Shown here: one piece after another, positions 18,657-26,821 of the stretch
Numbering within the stretch: position 1 is the stretch's first letter
Layout of the letters: each line of letters opens with the position of its first letter
From: Sphingomonas profundi
Lineage (GTDB): Bacteria > Pseudomonadota > Alphaproteobacteria > Sphingomonadales > Sphingomonadaceae
DNA: 64,000 bases
Direction: 5' to 3'
NCBI RefSeq assembly: GCF_009739515.1
Contig: NZ_CP046535.1
Coordinates: 2,666,001-2,730,000 of the forward strand
Notes under the pieces: generated by a model
What the model saw: only the letters and a program-made list of their open reading frames with translations
What the model was told of the DNA's origin: nothing
The model's database searches: none
Made by a program: the position numbers and the translations under genes

Positions 18657-20626
18657 GCCGCGATCCCCGCCGCGGGTGCCGGCAGCGGCGCCTCGATGAG
18701 GCAGGAGAAGCCGGTGGCGGGAAAGTCGATCGCCACCTTGGCGGCCAGATCCTTGGCCAGCACCCGCTCCACCATCCGCAGGCCGAAGCCGCGTCGGGCG
18801 GGCGGCGCGACCGGCGGGCCGCCACGCTCGTGCCAGCCGATCGCCAGGCGGCCGCCGGGCAGGCGATCCCAGTGGACGTCCACCGCGCCCGCCTCGCCCG
18901 CCAGCGCGCCGTAGCGGATCGCGTTCGTCGCAAGCTCGTGGAAGGCCATGACCAGCGATACGGCGAGCTTGGGGGCCAGCGCCACCGCCGGCCCGCCGAT
19001 CGCCACCCGATCGCGCTCCGGCGCCAGCGGCAGCACGGCCGCGCCCACGATCTCCTGCAGGGTCGCCCCCTCCCACTTCTCACGCGTCAGCAGGTCGTGG
19101 GCGGAGGCGAGGGCCGCCAGCCGCGCCTGGAAGCCGGCCTGCGATTCCTCCACCGGCCGATCGCCCTTGAAGCTCTGCATCGCCAGCGCCTGCACCAGCG
19201 CCAGCATGTTCTTAACCCGGTGGTTCAGCTCGTTGATCAGGCGGCGCTGGCTCTCCTCGTGCGCGTGCCGCTCCGTCACGTCGCGGGCGATCGCGTGCAG
19301 GCCCGTCGGCTGACCGGCATCGTCGATCGCCAGGCTGGAATTGATGTCCCAGCGCATGCTGGCGCCGTCTTTGCCGATCACCGGCACCTCGTAGCGGGTG
19401 GTGCCGCCCGCCGCGAGCTTGCGGCGCAGCATCCCGCTGGTCCGCGCCAGATCGTCGGGCGCCACGAACTCCGCGATCGATCGGCCGGTCAGCGCGTCCG
19501 GCGGCACCCCCAGCGCGGCGCCGGCGGCGGGGTTGGCGGCGGTGATCGTCTGCGTCAGATCGGCGGTGAAGATGATGTCGTTCGCCTGCTCGAAGATCAG
19601 GCGGTAGCGCCCCTCGCTCTCGCGCAGCGACCGGGCGCTCCGCGCGCGACCGCGCTCCTCCCAGATCCGCTCGGCGACGCTGGAGAGCAGGGTCTCGTGA
19701 TGGTTCGTCCAGCAGCGCGGCGCATCGTCGTGCACGAAGATGGCGGCGGCATATTGGCCGCCCTTCAGCACCGGCACCACCAGCCCGGCGCGGATGCCCG
19801 CCGCGCGGTAGCGTTCCGCCACGGGCCGGCCCGCCACCCGCCGGTCCTCCAGCGCATCGTCCACCGCGAAGACGGCGCCCGTGCTCAGCGCGTCGTGCAG
19901 GTCCACGCCGAACGCGCCCAGCGCGTGGGTGCCGCGCAGCTCGGCCACGTCCGCGTCGCGCCGCCAGTTGTGCGTCACGGTGTAGGTGCCGGCGGCGAGA
20001 TCCATCTCGGCATAGCCGGCGCGCGCGCAGCCCAGGTGCGCGCCCAGCGCATCGACCGCCGCCGCCGCGATCGCATCGGCATCGTCGATCGCGCGCAGCC
20101 GGTCCGCCAGCGGCAGCAGCAGCGCGTGGCGCTGCCGCTCGAACACGCGGTCCGTCACTTCGTGGCCCTGGTTCAGGATGCCGGCGACACGGCCGTCGTC
20201 GCCGGTAATCGGGGTGAAGCTGTAATCCCAGTAGCTCTCCTCCAGCCGACCGGATCGCGTCATCGGCAGATGCTGGTCGGCAGTGGAATAGCCCCGGCCG
20301 GACGCGATCACGTCCGCGAACTGCGGGCCGACGATCGGCCAGATATCTGGCCACACCAGATGCGCCGGCTGGCCCAGCGCATGCGGGTGGCGCTTGCCGG
20401 GGATTGGCGACCAGCCGTCATTATAGAGCAGGTGTAGCCCCGGGCCCCAGTAGATCGCGATCGGAAAGCTGGAGTTCAGGCAGATGCCGAGGGAGAGGTG
20501 CAGGGCGTGCGGCCATCGCTCCGGCGGGCCGAGGGGCGTCGCGGCCCAGTCATGGCCGCGAATCCGCTCGCCCATGTCGCCGCCGCCGCTCGCGAACCAG
20601 CCGGGCTCACGCATGTCGCGGTTCAT
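18653..20626 (-). CDS. HWE-family sensor histidine kinase (PAS-GAF-PAS)
   Basis: A 657-residue cytoplasmic kinase without membrane helices. An N-terminal PAS-like domain (about 30-150) is followed by a GAF domain (about 165-320), a PAS domain (about 335-450) and the HWE kinase core: NELNHRVKNMLALVQALAMQ with the phosphate-accepting histidine near 463, then FHELATNAIRYGAL as N box and the WHERGGPPV segment that replaces the usual G1 box. The signal is unknown; PAS and GAF could bind a small molecule or chromophore. It is coupled to the response regulator at 18294. An EcfG-like promoter lies 63 bases upstream. Confidence 0.92.
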   Translation of the reverse strand: MNRDMREPGWFASGGGDMGERIRGHDWAATPLGPPERWPHALHLSLGICLNSSFPIAIYWGPGLHLLYNDGWSPIPGKRHPHALGQPAHLVWPDIWPIVGPQFADVIASGRGYSTADQHLPMTRSGRLEESYWDYSFTPITGDDGRVAGILNQGHEVTDRVFERQRHALLLPLADRLRAIDDADAIAAAAVDALGAHLGCARAGYAEMDLAAGTYTVTHNWRRDADVAELRGTHALGAFGVDLHDALSTGAVFAVDDALEDRRVAGRPVAERYRAAGIRAGLVVPVLKGGQYAAAIFVHDDAPRCWTNHHETLLSSVAERIWEERGRARSARSLRESEGRYRLIFEQANDIIFTADLTQTITAANPAAGAALGVPPDALTGRSIAEFVAPDDLARTSGMLRRKLAAGGTTRYEVPVIGKDGASMRWDINSSLAIDDAGQPTGLHAIARDVTERHAHEESQRRLINELNHRVKNMLALVQALAMQSFKGDRPVEESQAGFQARLAALASAHDLLTREKWEGATLQEIVGAAVLPLAPERDRVAIGGPAVALAPKLAVSLVMAFHELATNAIRYGALAGEAGAVDVHWDRLPGGRLAIGWHERGGPPVAPPARRGFGLRMVERVLAKDLAAKVAIDFPATGFSCLIEAPLPAPAAGIAA

Positions 20627-20688
20627 GCATGCATCCCTTCCCCCCTTCGAACACGATACGCGACCTGATCACAGCCAGCCGAGCCCGT

Positions 20689-20713
20689 AACCTATGCTAA
20701 TGGCGATCGTTCC
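20689..20713 (-). promoter_or_regulatory. Candidate EcfG promoter of the HWE kinase operon
   Basis: Minus strand: GGAAC (20713-20709), 16-base spacer, GGTT (20692-20689). The core GGAAC...GTT of EcfG promoters is complete; only the first base of the -10 CGTT differs. It points to the kinase start 63 bases away. Confidence 0.5.
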
Positions 20714-20850
20714 GCCCGAGTGAGGATGCCGGACAATCGCGCCGGGGTGTTACCGAAATCCACCACATTCGCGCTTTCGGCCACCTGATCGGTCTGCCGG
20801 CTTGTGGCGCTGTAAAGTTCCTGACACGCTGCGGCCGGCGGGGGGTAGAG

Positions 20851-22242
20851 ATGGCCGAACGGAAGATCTTCGCCGGCCACCGCGTGCGCCGGCTGCGCCG
20901 CACCGCCGGCCTCACCCAGGCCGCCATGGCGGAACGCATCGCGGTCTCGCCCAGCTACCTGAACCTGATCGAGCGCAACCAGCGCCCGCTCACCGCCGCG
21001 CTGATGCTGCGGCTGGCCGACCTGTTCGATTTCGATCCGCGCAGCCTGGCCGCGGAGGAGCCCGGCGGCGGCGCCGATGCGCTGCGCCGCCGCCTCGCCG
21101 ATCCGCTGTTCGCCGATCTGCCGATCGACCGCGCCGAGGTGGAGGAGTGGCTCGCCGCCGCGCCCGGCGGCGCCGAGGCGTTCGCCCGCGCCTTCGATCG
21201 CCTGCGCGAGGGCGGCGCGCCCGCCGCCGCCGGCGAGGACGAAGCGATCGCCGCCGTGCGCCGCGAGATCGAGCGCTGGCGCAACCACTTCGCCGATCTG
21301 GACGCCGCCGCCGAGACGCTGGCCGATACGCTGCGACTGGACGATGCCGACATCTACGGCGCCATCGCCGAGCGGCTGCGCGTTAAGCACCGCCTGGTCA
21401 TCCGCATCCTGCCGATCGACGTCATGCCCGATCGCCTCCGCCGGCTCGATCTGCACGCCCGCCAGCTCCAGCTCTCGGAGATGCTCGATCCCGCCTCGCG
21501 CAGCTTCCAGGCCGCGTTCCAGCTCGCCCAGCTGGAGGCGAAGGCCGAGGTGGAGGCGCTGGTCGCCGGCGCAGCCTTCGGCGAGCGGGTGGCCGAGCGG
21601 CTCTACCGCCGCCATCTCCACTCCTATTTCGCCGCCGCGCTGATGATGCCCTATGGTCGCTTCCTGCGCGCCTGCGAGCGGACCGGCTACGATCTCGATC
21701 TGCTCCAGCGCCGCTTCAACGCCGGGTTCGAGATGGTGGCCCACCGGCTGACGACGCTGAGCCGGGTCGGCGCGCGCGGCCTGCCCTTCTTCATGCTGCG
21801 CATCGATCGCGCCGGCCAGTCGTCCAAGCGGTTCGCCGGTGCGTCGGCGGCGCGGCTGGTGGAATCGACGGGGCGCTGCCCGCTGTGGCGGGTGCACCAC
21901 GCCTTCGATCGCCCGGGCGAGCTGGTCCGCCAGCTCGTCGAGCTGGAGGATGGCGGCCGCTGGTTCACCCTCGCGCGCACCGTCCGCCCGCAATCCCGCT
22001 CGCCGAACGGCATCCGCGCCGAGTTCGCCGTGGCGCTGGGCCTCGCCGCCGATCACGCGGCCCCGCTCACCGATGCGCGCGGGCTCGATCTGAAGGTGGG
22101 GCCGGCGGCGCCGATCGGCCTCGGCTGCCGCCACTGCACGCGCATCGACTGCCCGCAGCGCGCCGCCCCGCCGATCGGCCGCCCGCTGCTGCTGAACGAC
22201 CGCGAGCGCGGCCTGACCCCCTTCACCTTCGCCACCGACTGA
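20851..22242 (+). CDS. XRE-family regulator, ScfR/RamB-like
   Basis: A 463-residue transcription factor. The Cro/XRE helix-turn-helix lies at about 10-62 (GLTQAAMAERIAVSPSYLNL), then an alanine-rich linker, then a domain of the ImmA/IrrE-like family region in ScfR proteins, and a C-terminal DUF2083 with the paired HCxxIDCPQR cysteine motif near 430. Relatives regulate short-chain fatty acid and propionyl-CoA or acetyl-CoA metabolism (ScfR in Sinorhizobium, RamB in Corynebacterium). The site GGGGGTAGAG precedes the ATG. The target genes are unknown; a fatty-acid role is inference from the family. Confidence 0.88.
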   Translation: MAERKIFAGHRVRRLRRTAGLTQAAMAERIAVSPSYLNLIERNQRPLTAALMLRLADLFDFDPRSLAAEEPGGGADALRRRLADPLFADLPIDRAEVEEWLAAAPGGAEAFARAFDRLREGGAPAAAGEDEAIAAVRREIERWRNHFADLDAAAETLADTLRLDDADIYGAIAERLRVKHRLVIRILPIDVMPDRLRRLDLHARQLQLSEMLDPASRSFQAAFQLAQLEAKAEVEALVAGAAFGERVAERLYRRHLHSYFAAALMMPYGRFLRACERTGYDLDLLQRRFNAGFEMVAHRLTTLSRVGARGLPFFMLRIDRAGQSSKRFAGASAARLVESTGRCPLWRVHHAFDRPGELVRQLVELEDGGRWFTLARTVRPQSRSPNGIRAEFAVALGLAADHAAPLTDARGLDLKVGPAAPIGLGCRHCTRIDCPQRAAPPIGRPLLLNDRERGLTPFTFATD

Positions 22243-22279
22243 TCGCGCTACTCCCTTTCGAGGAAAAGGAGAGACATGG

Positions 22280-22299
22280 GCTCCAGCCCGCGCTGGAGC
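22280..22299. repeat. Short palindromic repeat GCTCCAG...CTGGAGC, copy 1
   Basis: A perfect 7-bp inverted repeat with a 6-base loop (GCTCCAGCCCGCGCTGGAGC) between the convergent genes ending at 22242 and 22321. Nearly the same sequence occurs at 59130-59149, so it is likely a dispersed repeat. It may also act as a bidirectional terminator. Confidence 0.6.
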
Positions 22300-22320
22300 G
22301 ACGGCAGGCGGGTGGCGTCC

Positions 22321-23148
22321 CTACCGCGCCGCCGCCGCCAGCTCGGCGTTGCGCCGGGCGGAGGCGGCCAGCGTCCGCCGCATCAGCGCCATGATAGCCC
22401 CGTCCGCGTCCAGCACGTTCAGCCCCTCGCGCGTGCTGCCGCCGGGGCTCGCCACGCGATCGGCGAGGGTCGCGGGCGGCTCGTCTGCGCCGGCCGCCAT
22501 CGTCGCCGATCCGGCGACCGTCGCCAGCGCCAGCCGCGCCGCCTGATCGGCCGGCAGGCCCAGTTCCTCGCCCGCCGCGGCCATCGCCTCGACGAAGCGG
22601 AACAGGAAGGCCGGGCCGCAGCCGGACAGCGCCGTCACCGCGTCGAACAAGCCCTCCTCGTCGATCCACTCGACGTCGCCCAGCGGCGCGACCAGCCCGG
22701 TCGCCACCTCCCGCACGTCCCGCGTCAGGCGCGGCGAGTAGAGCGCCGTCACGCCCCGGCCGATCGCCGCCGGCAGGTTCGGCATGCAGCGCACGATCGT
22801 CTCCGGCGCAGCGAAACGCGCCTTCAGCGAAGCGATCTCCACCCCGGCCAGGATCGAGACGAGCAGCGTCTCCGCCGCCAGCATCGGCGCCAGCGCCGGC
22901 GCCACGCGATCGAGCAGCTGGGGCTTCACCGCCAGCACCAGCACCGCCGGCGCCGCGCCGTCGGGCGGTGGCGCCGGCAGCGCCAGCACGCCGGCCGGCA
23001 TATCCGCAGCACCCGGATCTATCACCACGATCGTGCGCGGATCGCGCCCCGCCGCGATCCAGCCGCGCAGCATCGCTCCGCCCATGTTGCCGGCGCCGAC
23101 CAGCCAGACCGGGCCGTCGCGGACCGGACCGCCGGCCGCCCCGCTCAC
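22321..23148 (-). CDS. proC: Pyrroline-5-carboxylate reductase
   Basis: A 275-residue NAD(P)H-dependent enzyme that makes proline. The Rossmann start VWLVGAGNMGGAMLRGW lies at about 14-30; AVKPQ near 78, MPNLPAAIGRG near 124 and the C-terminal signature ASPGGSTREGL are family-typical. It starts with GTG overlapping the upstream YbjN stop (GTGA), so translation is coupled. The length (about 270) is normal. Confidence 0.93.
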   Translation of the reverse strand: MSGAAGGPVRDGPVWLVGAGNMGGAMLRGWIAAGRDPRTIVVIDPGAADMPAGVLALPAPPPDGAAPAVLVLAVKPQLLDRVAPALAPMLAAETLLVSILAGVEIASLKARFAAPETIVRCMPNLPAAIGRGVTALYSPRLTRDVREVATGLVAPLGDVEWIDEEGLFDAVTALSGCGPAFLFRFVEAMAAAGEELGLPADQAARLALATVAGSATMAAGADEPPATLADRVASPGGSTREGLNVLDADGAIMALMRRTLAASARRNAELAAAAR

Positions 23149-23654
23149 GCCTCGCCCTGCGTCTCGATCAGGGCGGCGGCGATCGCCTCCTGCGGCGTCT
23201 TGTCGGCCCACAGGACGAACTGGAAGACGGGGTAGAAGCGCTCGCACTCGTCGATCGCCGCCTCCACCAGCGTCTCGGCCTGGTCGATCGACAGCACCGG
23301 CTCGGCGCTGCTGTCCAGCAGCGCCGCGTGGCGGAACAGCAGCATGCCGGAAGACGCCCACATCTCGAAGTGGCCGATCCACAACTGCTCGTTGATCAGG
23401 CCCAGCGTCTCGTAGATCGCCGCGCGCTTGTCGGCCGGCACGCGCACGTCGGGCAGCGCCAGGAACTGCAGCACGCGATCCTCGTCGCGCCAGACCGCGC
23501 GCAGCTCATATTGCGTCCAGCTGCCCTGGAAGTTGGCGACGATCTCCTCGTCGCCGTTGCGCTCGTGGGTCCAGCCGTGGGCGCTGAAATAATGTTCGAG
23601 CATCTCGATCGGCGCGCTCGCGTCCCGCCCCTGCTCGAAATCGTCGACCGTCAT
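23145..23654 (-). CDS. YbjN domain-containing protein
   Basis: A 169-residue protein of the YbjN group, which resembles type III secretion chaperones and often goes with proC in Alphaproteobacteria. Visible features are the N-terminal APIEMLEHYFSAHGW and acidic, aromatic segments typical of the fold; no active site is known. The ATG at 23654 follows GAGAGGGCGAGG. A longer frame reaches 23738 but without a ribosome site. Role unknown, possibly a folding helper. Confidence 0.85.
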   Translation of the reverse strand: MTVDDFEQGRDASAPIEMLEHYFSAHGWTHERNGDEEIVANFQGSWTQYELRAVWRDEDRVLQFLALPDVRVPADKRAAIYETLGLINEQLWIGHFEMWASSGMLLFRHAALLDSSAEPVLSIDQAETLVEAAIDECERFYPVFQFVLWADKTPQEAIAAALIETQGEA

Positions 23655-23759
23655 CCTCGCCCTCTCGCGGCCCGTTCCAGCGCCTGCCTTCCTATAGTGT
23701 TGCGTCGCTTGCAAGCGGGCGGCGGCCGGCGCGGCCACGAATGACGTGGATTAATGTGG

Positions 23760-24089
23760 TTACTCCGGGAAATCGACGCCGCTTCCCTCCGCAGCCGGGC
23801 CGCCAGCGGGCGCGTGGGGCGTGGGATCGTCGGTCGTCGGCGCATGATCGCCGCTCTTCTCCAGCGCGTCGAGCCGGCGGCGCAGCGCGTCGGCCTCGTC
23901 GCGCGCGGCGGCGGCCATCGCCTTCACCGCCTCGAACTCGTCGCGGCCGATGAAGTCGAGGCCGCCGATCCACTCGCGCGCCTTGGCGCGGGCGTTCGCC
24001 TCGGCCTCGCGGCCCATGCCGGCGAACGTGCCGGCGGCGCCGTTCACCATCTTCACCAGATCGTCGAAGAAGCGATTGTCGGACTGCAT
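23760..24089 (-). CDS. UbiK/BMFP-family accessory protein
   Basis: A 109-residue helical protein. FFDDLVKMVNGAAGTFAGM near the N-terminus and the coiled-coil stretch AMAAAARDEADALRRRLDAL match the BMFP/DUF526 family; UbiK members assist ubiquinone synthesis and fold into trimers. The tail (from about 85) is acidic and proline-rich and probably unstructured. The ATG at 24089 follows GGAGAGACATTCG. The gene lies just downstream of tspO. Confidence 0.85.
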   Translation of the reverse strand: MQSDNRFFDDLVKMVNGAAGTFAGMGREAEANARAKAREWIGGLDFIGRDEFEAVKAMAAAARDEADALRRRLDALEKSGDHAPTTDDPTPHAPAGGPAAEGSGVDFPE

Positions 24090-24114
24090 CGAATGTCTCT
24101 CCGGGAAGGGCGCG

Positions 24115-24699
24115 TCAGGGCATGATCTGGGTGCGCGCGGTGCCGGGCGCAAGCGCCTCCGCATCCGGGTTCATCCGGTCGATCGTGAGGTTCAGCGCGC
24201 CGGCGAACAGCAGCCACGCCAGATAGGGCAGCATCAGCGTGCCGGCGACCGGGCGGATGCGGGCGAACGCCAGGGTCGTGGCGGCGGCGAGCACGATCAG
24301 CACGATCATCAGGATCAGCGCGGCGGAGACCTGGTGGCCGGCGAAGAACAGCGGCGACCAGGCGAGGTTCAGCGCCAGCTGCGCCACGAACAGGCCGATC
24401 GCCAGGCCGCGCCGGCGGGCGCCGCGCGCCGCCACGATCATCGCGAAGGCGAAGCCGATCAGGAGGTAGAGGATCGTCCAGGCGGCGCCGAAGGCCCAGC
24501 CGGGCGGCATGAACGCCGGCTTGGCGAGCGCCGCGAACCACGGATTGCCGAACCCGGAGCCGGACAGCCGGCCGGAGAGGATGCCGAGCATCAGCACCAG
24601 CGGCACGATGACGATCGCCCAGCGCAGGAAGGCCATGCGCAGCTGCTGCTTGGAAGCGACCTGGCCCAATCCGCGCATCACGATCCCGATTCCAGCCAT
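24115..24699 (-). CDS. tspO: TspO/MBR-family membrane protein
   Basis: A 194-residue inner-membrane protein with five transmembrane helices. Family residues include the KPAFMPPGWAFGAAWTILY segment in the first loop and helix 2, and ALNLAWSPLFF in helix 3, the tetrapyrrole/cholesterol-binding region. In related bacteria TspO binds heme precursors and tunes tetrapyrrole export or stress responses. A hydrophilic 20-residue N-terminal extension precedes the first helix; the ATG at 24634 (MAFLRW) is a possible alternative start. Confidence 0.92.
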   Translation of the reverse strand: MAGIGIVMRGLGQVASKQQLRMAFLRWAIVIVPLVLMLGILSGRLSGSGFGNPWFAALAKPAFMPPGWAFGAAWTILYLLIGFAFAMIVAARGARRRGLAIGLFVAQLALNLAWSPLFFAGHQVSAALILMIVLIVLAAATTLAFARIRPVAGTLMLPYLAWLLFAGALNLTIDRMNPDAEALAPGTARTQIMP

Positions 24700-24779
24700 T
24701 TCCGGCGATTCGCGCCCTACTGCCCGTTATGCAGCGACGCTGTCCAGCGATAGGACAAGCGGGCGGGAAGTTTGCGGCC

Positions 24780-25565
24780 TCAACCGGCGCGCGCTGGGCC
24801 GTCGCCGGCGCGATGCGCGGCGATCAGATACTCCACATTGCCCTCCGGGCCGGTGATCGGGCTCTCCACGATCCCCTCGACCCGCCATCCGGCGGCCGTC
24901 AGCCACGCCGCCGCCTCATCGCACACGCGATCCCGCACCGCCTGATCGCGCACCACGCCGCCCTTGCCGATCTCGTTGCGCGCCGCCTCGAACTGCGGCT
25001 TCACCAGCGCCATCAGCCGGCCGTCCGCCTTGGCAAAACCCAGCGGCGTCGCCAGCACCTTGGCCAGGCCGATGAAGCTGGCGTCGCACACGATCAGGTC
25101 CACCGCCTCGGGCACGTGCGCCGCCGTCAGGTGGCGGGCGTTGGTCTGCTCGTGCACGATCACGCGATCGTCCGATCGCAGCCGCCAGGCGAGCTGGTTG
25201 GTGCCCGAATCCACGGCGTAGACGCGCGCGGCGCCGTTCGTCAGCAGCACGTCGGTGAAGCCGCCGGTGGAGGAGCCCACGTCGATCGCCACCGCGCCCG
25301 CCACCGTCCAGCCGAAATGCGCCAGCCCGTGGGCCAGCTTCACGCCGCCGCGCGACACCCACGGATGATCGCGCCCGCGCACCTCGATCGGCGCCTCGGC
25401 CGGCAGCGCCTGCCCGGCCTTGTCGATCCGGCGATCGCCGCTGAAGACGAGGCCAGCCAGGATCAGCGCCTGCCCCCGCGCGCGGCTTTCCACCAGCCCG
25501 CGATCGACGAGCAGCTGGTCCGCCCGACTGCCCTTCAGCGCCCCCTTGGATGATGCCTTCGCCAT
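24780..25565 (-). CDS. tlyA: TlyA-family rRNA 2'-O-methyltransferase
   Basis: A 261-residue protein that methylates ribose in ribosomal RNA; some relatives also act as hemolysins. The N-terminal S4 RNA-binding domain (about 10-70: RADQLLVDRGLVESRARGQAL) is followed by the FtsJ-like SAM domain with the motif DVGSSTGGFTD near 95, DASFIGLAKVL near 158 and the catalytic-region KPQFEA near 182. The usual length is 240-280. The ATG at 25565 is chosen since the residue before the S4 domain fits the family; the upstream ATG at 25595 has no better ribosome site. Confidence 0.9.
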   Translation of the reverse strand: MAKASSKGALKGSRADQLLVDRGLVESRARGQALILAGLVFSGDRRIDKAGQALPAEAPIEVRGRDHPWVSRGGVKLAHGLAHFGWTVAGAVAIDVGSSTGGFTDVLLTNGAARVYAVDSGTNQLAWRLRSDDRVIVHEQTNARHLTAAHVPEAVDLIVCDASFIGLAKVLATPLGFAKADGRLMALVKPQFEAARNEIGKGGVVRDQAVRDRVCDEAAAWLTAAGWRVEGIVESPITGPEGNVEYLIAAHRAGDGPARAG

Positions 25566-25699
25566 GGCCCGCCATGCCCGATCGGCCTGCCTCATTAAAG
25601 CCGCAATCGGGCGTGAAGCCTCTTGTTAATCGCTCAGATAGACATAATCTCCGGTCCACGACTCGCAGCTTCGCGAGGCGATCGATCGGGAGACGGTGC

Positions 25700-26347
25700 G
25701 TGGCGCAGGCAGTTTCCGATTTCAGCGGCCGGCGGCCGCTCATCCTCACGGTTCCGGGCCTCGGCGGCTCCGGTCCGGCGCACTGGCAGAGCCTGTGGGA
25801 ATCGTCGCGCGGCGATACCGCGCGCGTCGATCTCGGCATGTGGGACAGCCCGCACCGCAACGTGTGGGTGACGAAGCTGGATCAGGCGATCCGCACCGCG
25901 AAGGCGCCGATCATCCTCGCCGCGCACAGCCTGGGCTGCCTCGCCGTGGCGTGGTGGGCGGAACTGGCCGGGCAGCCGTGGGGCTGGCCGGTCGCCGGCG
26001 CGCTGCTGGTGGCCCCGCCCGACGTGGACCGGGCGGGCGCCTGCGCCGCCATCCGGGGCTTCGCGCCGTCGCCGCGCGTGTCGCTGCCCTTTCCCTCGAT
26101 CCTGGTCGCCAGCGACGACGATCCCTATGCCAGCGTGCAGCGCAGCTTCGACATGGCGCGGGACTGGGGCAGCCACCATGTCGAGATCGGCGCGCACGGC
26201 CACATCAATGCCGAGAGCGGCATCGGCCTGTGGCACGAGGGGCAGGCGCTGCTCGATCGCCTGATCGGCGCGGCGGAAGGGCCGATGGCGCATGGTGCGG
26301 CGCTGGCCGAGGTGCAGGCGATGATCGCCACCGAGGCGCGGCCGTAG
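25700..26347 (+). CDS. RBBP9/YdeN-type serine hydrolase
   Basis: A 215-residue alpha/beta hydrolase of the RBBP9 family. Family marks are TVPGLGGSGPAHWQSLWE near 18, the nucleophile elbow AAHSLGCLA with serine near 79, the acid residue in ASDDDPYA near 147 and the histidine in GAHGHINAESG near 177, followed by WHEG. It starts with GTG after GGGAG. Substrates of bacterial members are unknown. It faces TlyA divergently, so the 134-base gap holds both promoters. Confidence 0.88.
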   Translation: MAQAVSDFSGRRPLILTVPGLGGSGPAHWQSLWESSRGDTARVDLGMWDSPHRNVWVTKLDQAIRTAKAPIILAAHSLGCLAVAWWAELAGQPWGWPVAGALLVAPPDVDRAGACAAIRGFAPSPRVSLPFPSILVASDDDPYASVQRSFDMARDWGSHHVEIGAHGHINAESGIGLWHEGQALLDRLIGAAEGPMAHGAALAEVQAMIATEARP

Positions 26348-26372
26348 CCCAGAGGCGCGCCGCGGCGCCGCC

Positions 26373-26783
26373 TCAATCCTCGTAGCGACCCGCCGGATCG
26401 CGATCGCGCTCGTATCGGTGCGCCAGCGGGAAGGGCGGCAGCCAGGCTTCGCGGCGCACCGTCCAGCTCTCATAGGTCGGCACCAGCAGGTCGGGCGCGT
26501 CCAATATGCCGAGCGCCACCTCGATCTCGTCGGCGCTGCGCGCGAAGACGGAGGAGCCGCAGCGCGGGCAGAAGGCGCGACCGGCATAGTCGCGCGTCTC
26601 GCCGGTGATCGTCACCGCCTCCTGCGGAAAGATGGCGGTGGCCTGGAACAGCGCGCCATGATGCTTGCGGCAGTCCAGGCAGTGACACAGGCCGACGCGG
26701 TACGGCGGCCCGGATGCGGCGATCCGCACGTCGCCGCACAGGCACCCGCCCGTCACCCGCCGCTGGTCCGTCTGCCGATCCAT
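26373..26783 (-). CDS. GFA-family (DUF636) zinc protein
   Basis: A 136-residue Gfa-like protein. The zinc ligands are in GGCLCGDVR near 13-21, CHCLDCRK near 33-40 and FCPRCGSS near 71-78, the standard CxC...CxxC...CxxC set. Gfa (Paracoccus) was linked to glutathione and formaldehyde, but most members are uncharacterised. A second GFA protein occurs at 42856. The gene lies 38 bases before dxs (downstream in the sense strand order it is transcribed after a gap from nothing visible). Confidence 0.88.
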   Translation of the reverse strand: MDRQTDQRRVTGGCLCGDVRIAASGPPYRVGLCHCLDCRKHHGALFQATAIFPQEAVTITGETRDYAGRAFCPRCGSSVFARSADEIEVALGILDAPDLLVPTYESWTVRREAWLPPFPLAHRYERDRDPAGRYED

Positions 26784-26821
26784 GTCGCGCCCCTCCTCGT
26801 CCGATCGGGCGGCGGACCGTC

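Noticed and set aside
16900-19083. 727-codon minus-strand frame
   Set aside because: It crosses the amidohydrolase and the kinase without any recognisable domain; composition is typical of an antisense shadow.
20692-22134. Minus-strand frame opposite the ScfR-like gene
   Set aside because: Antisense shadow; no start signal or domain.
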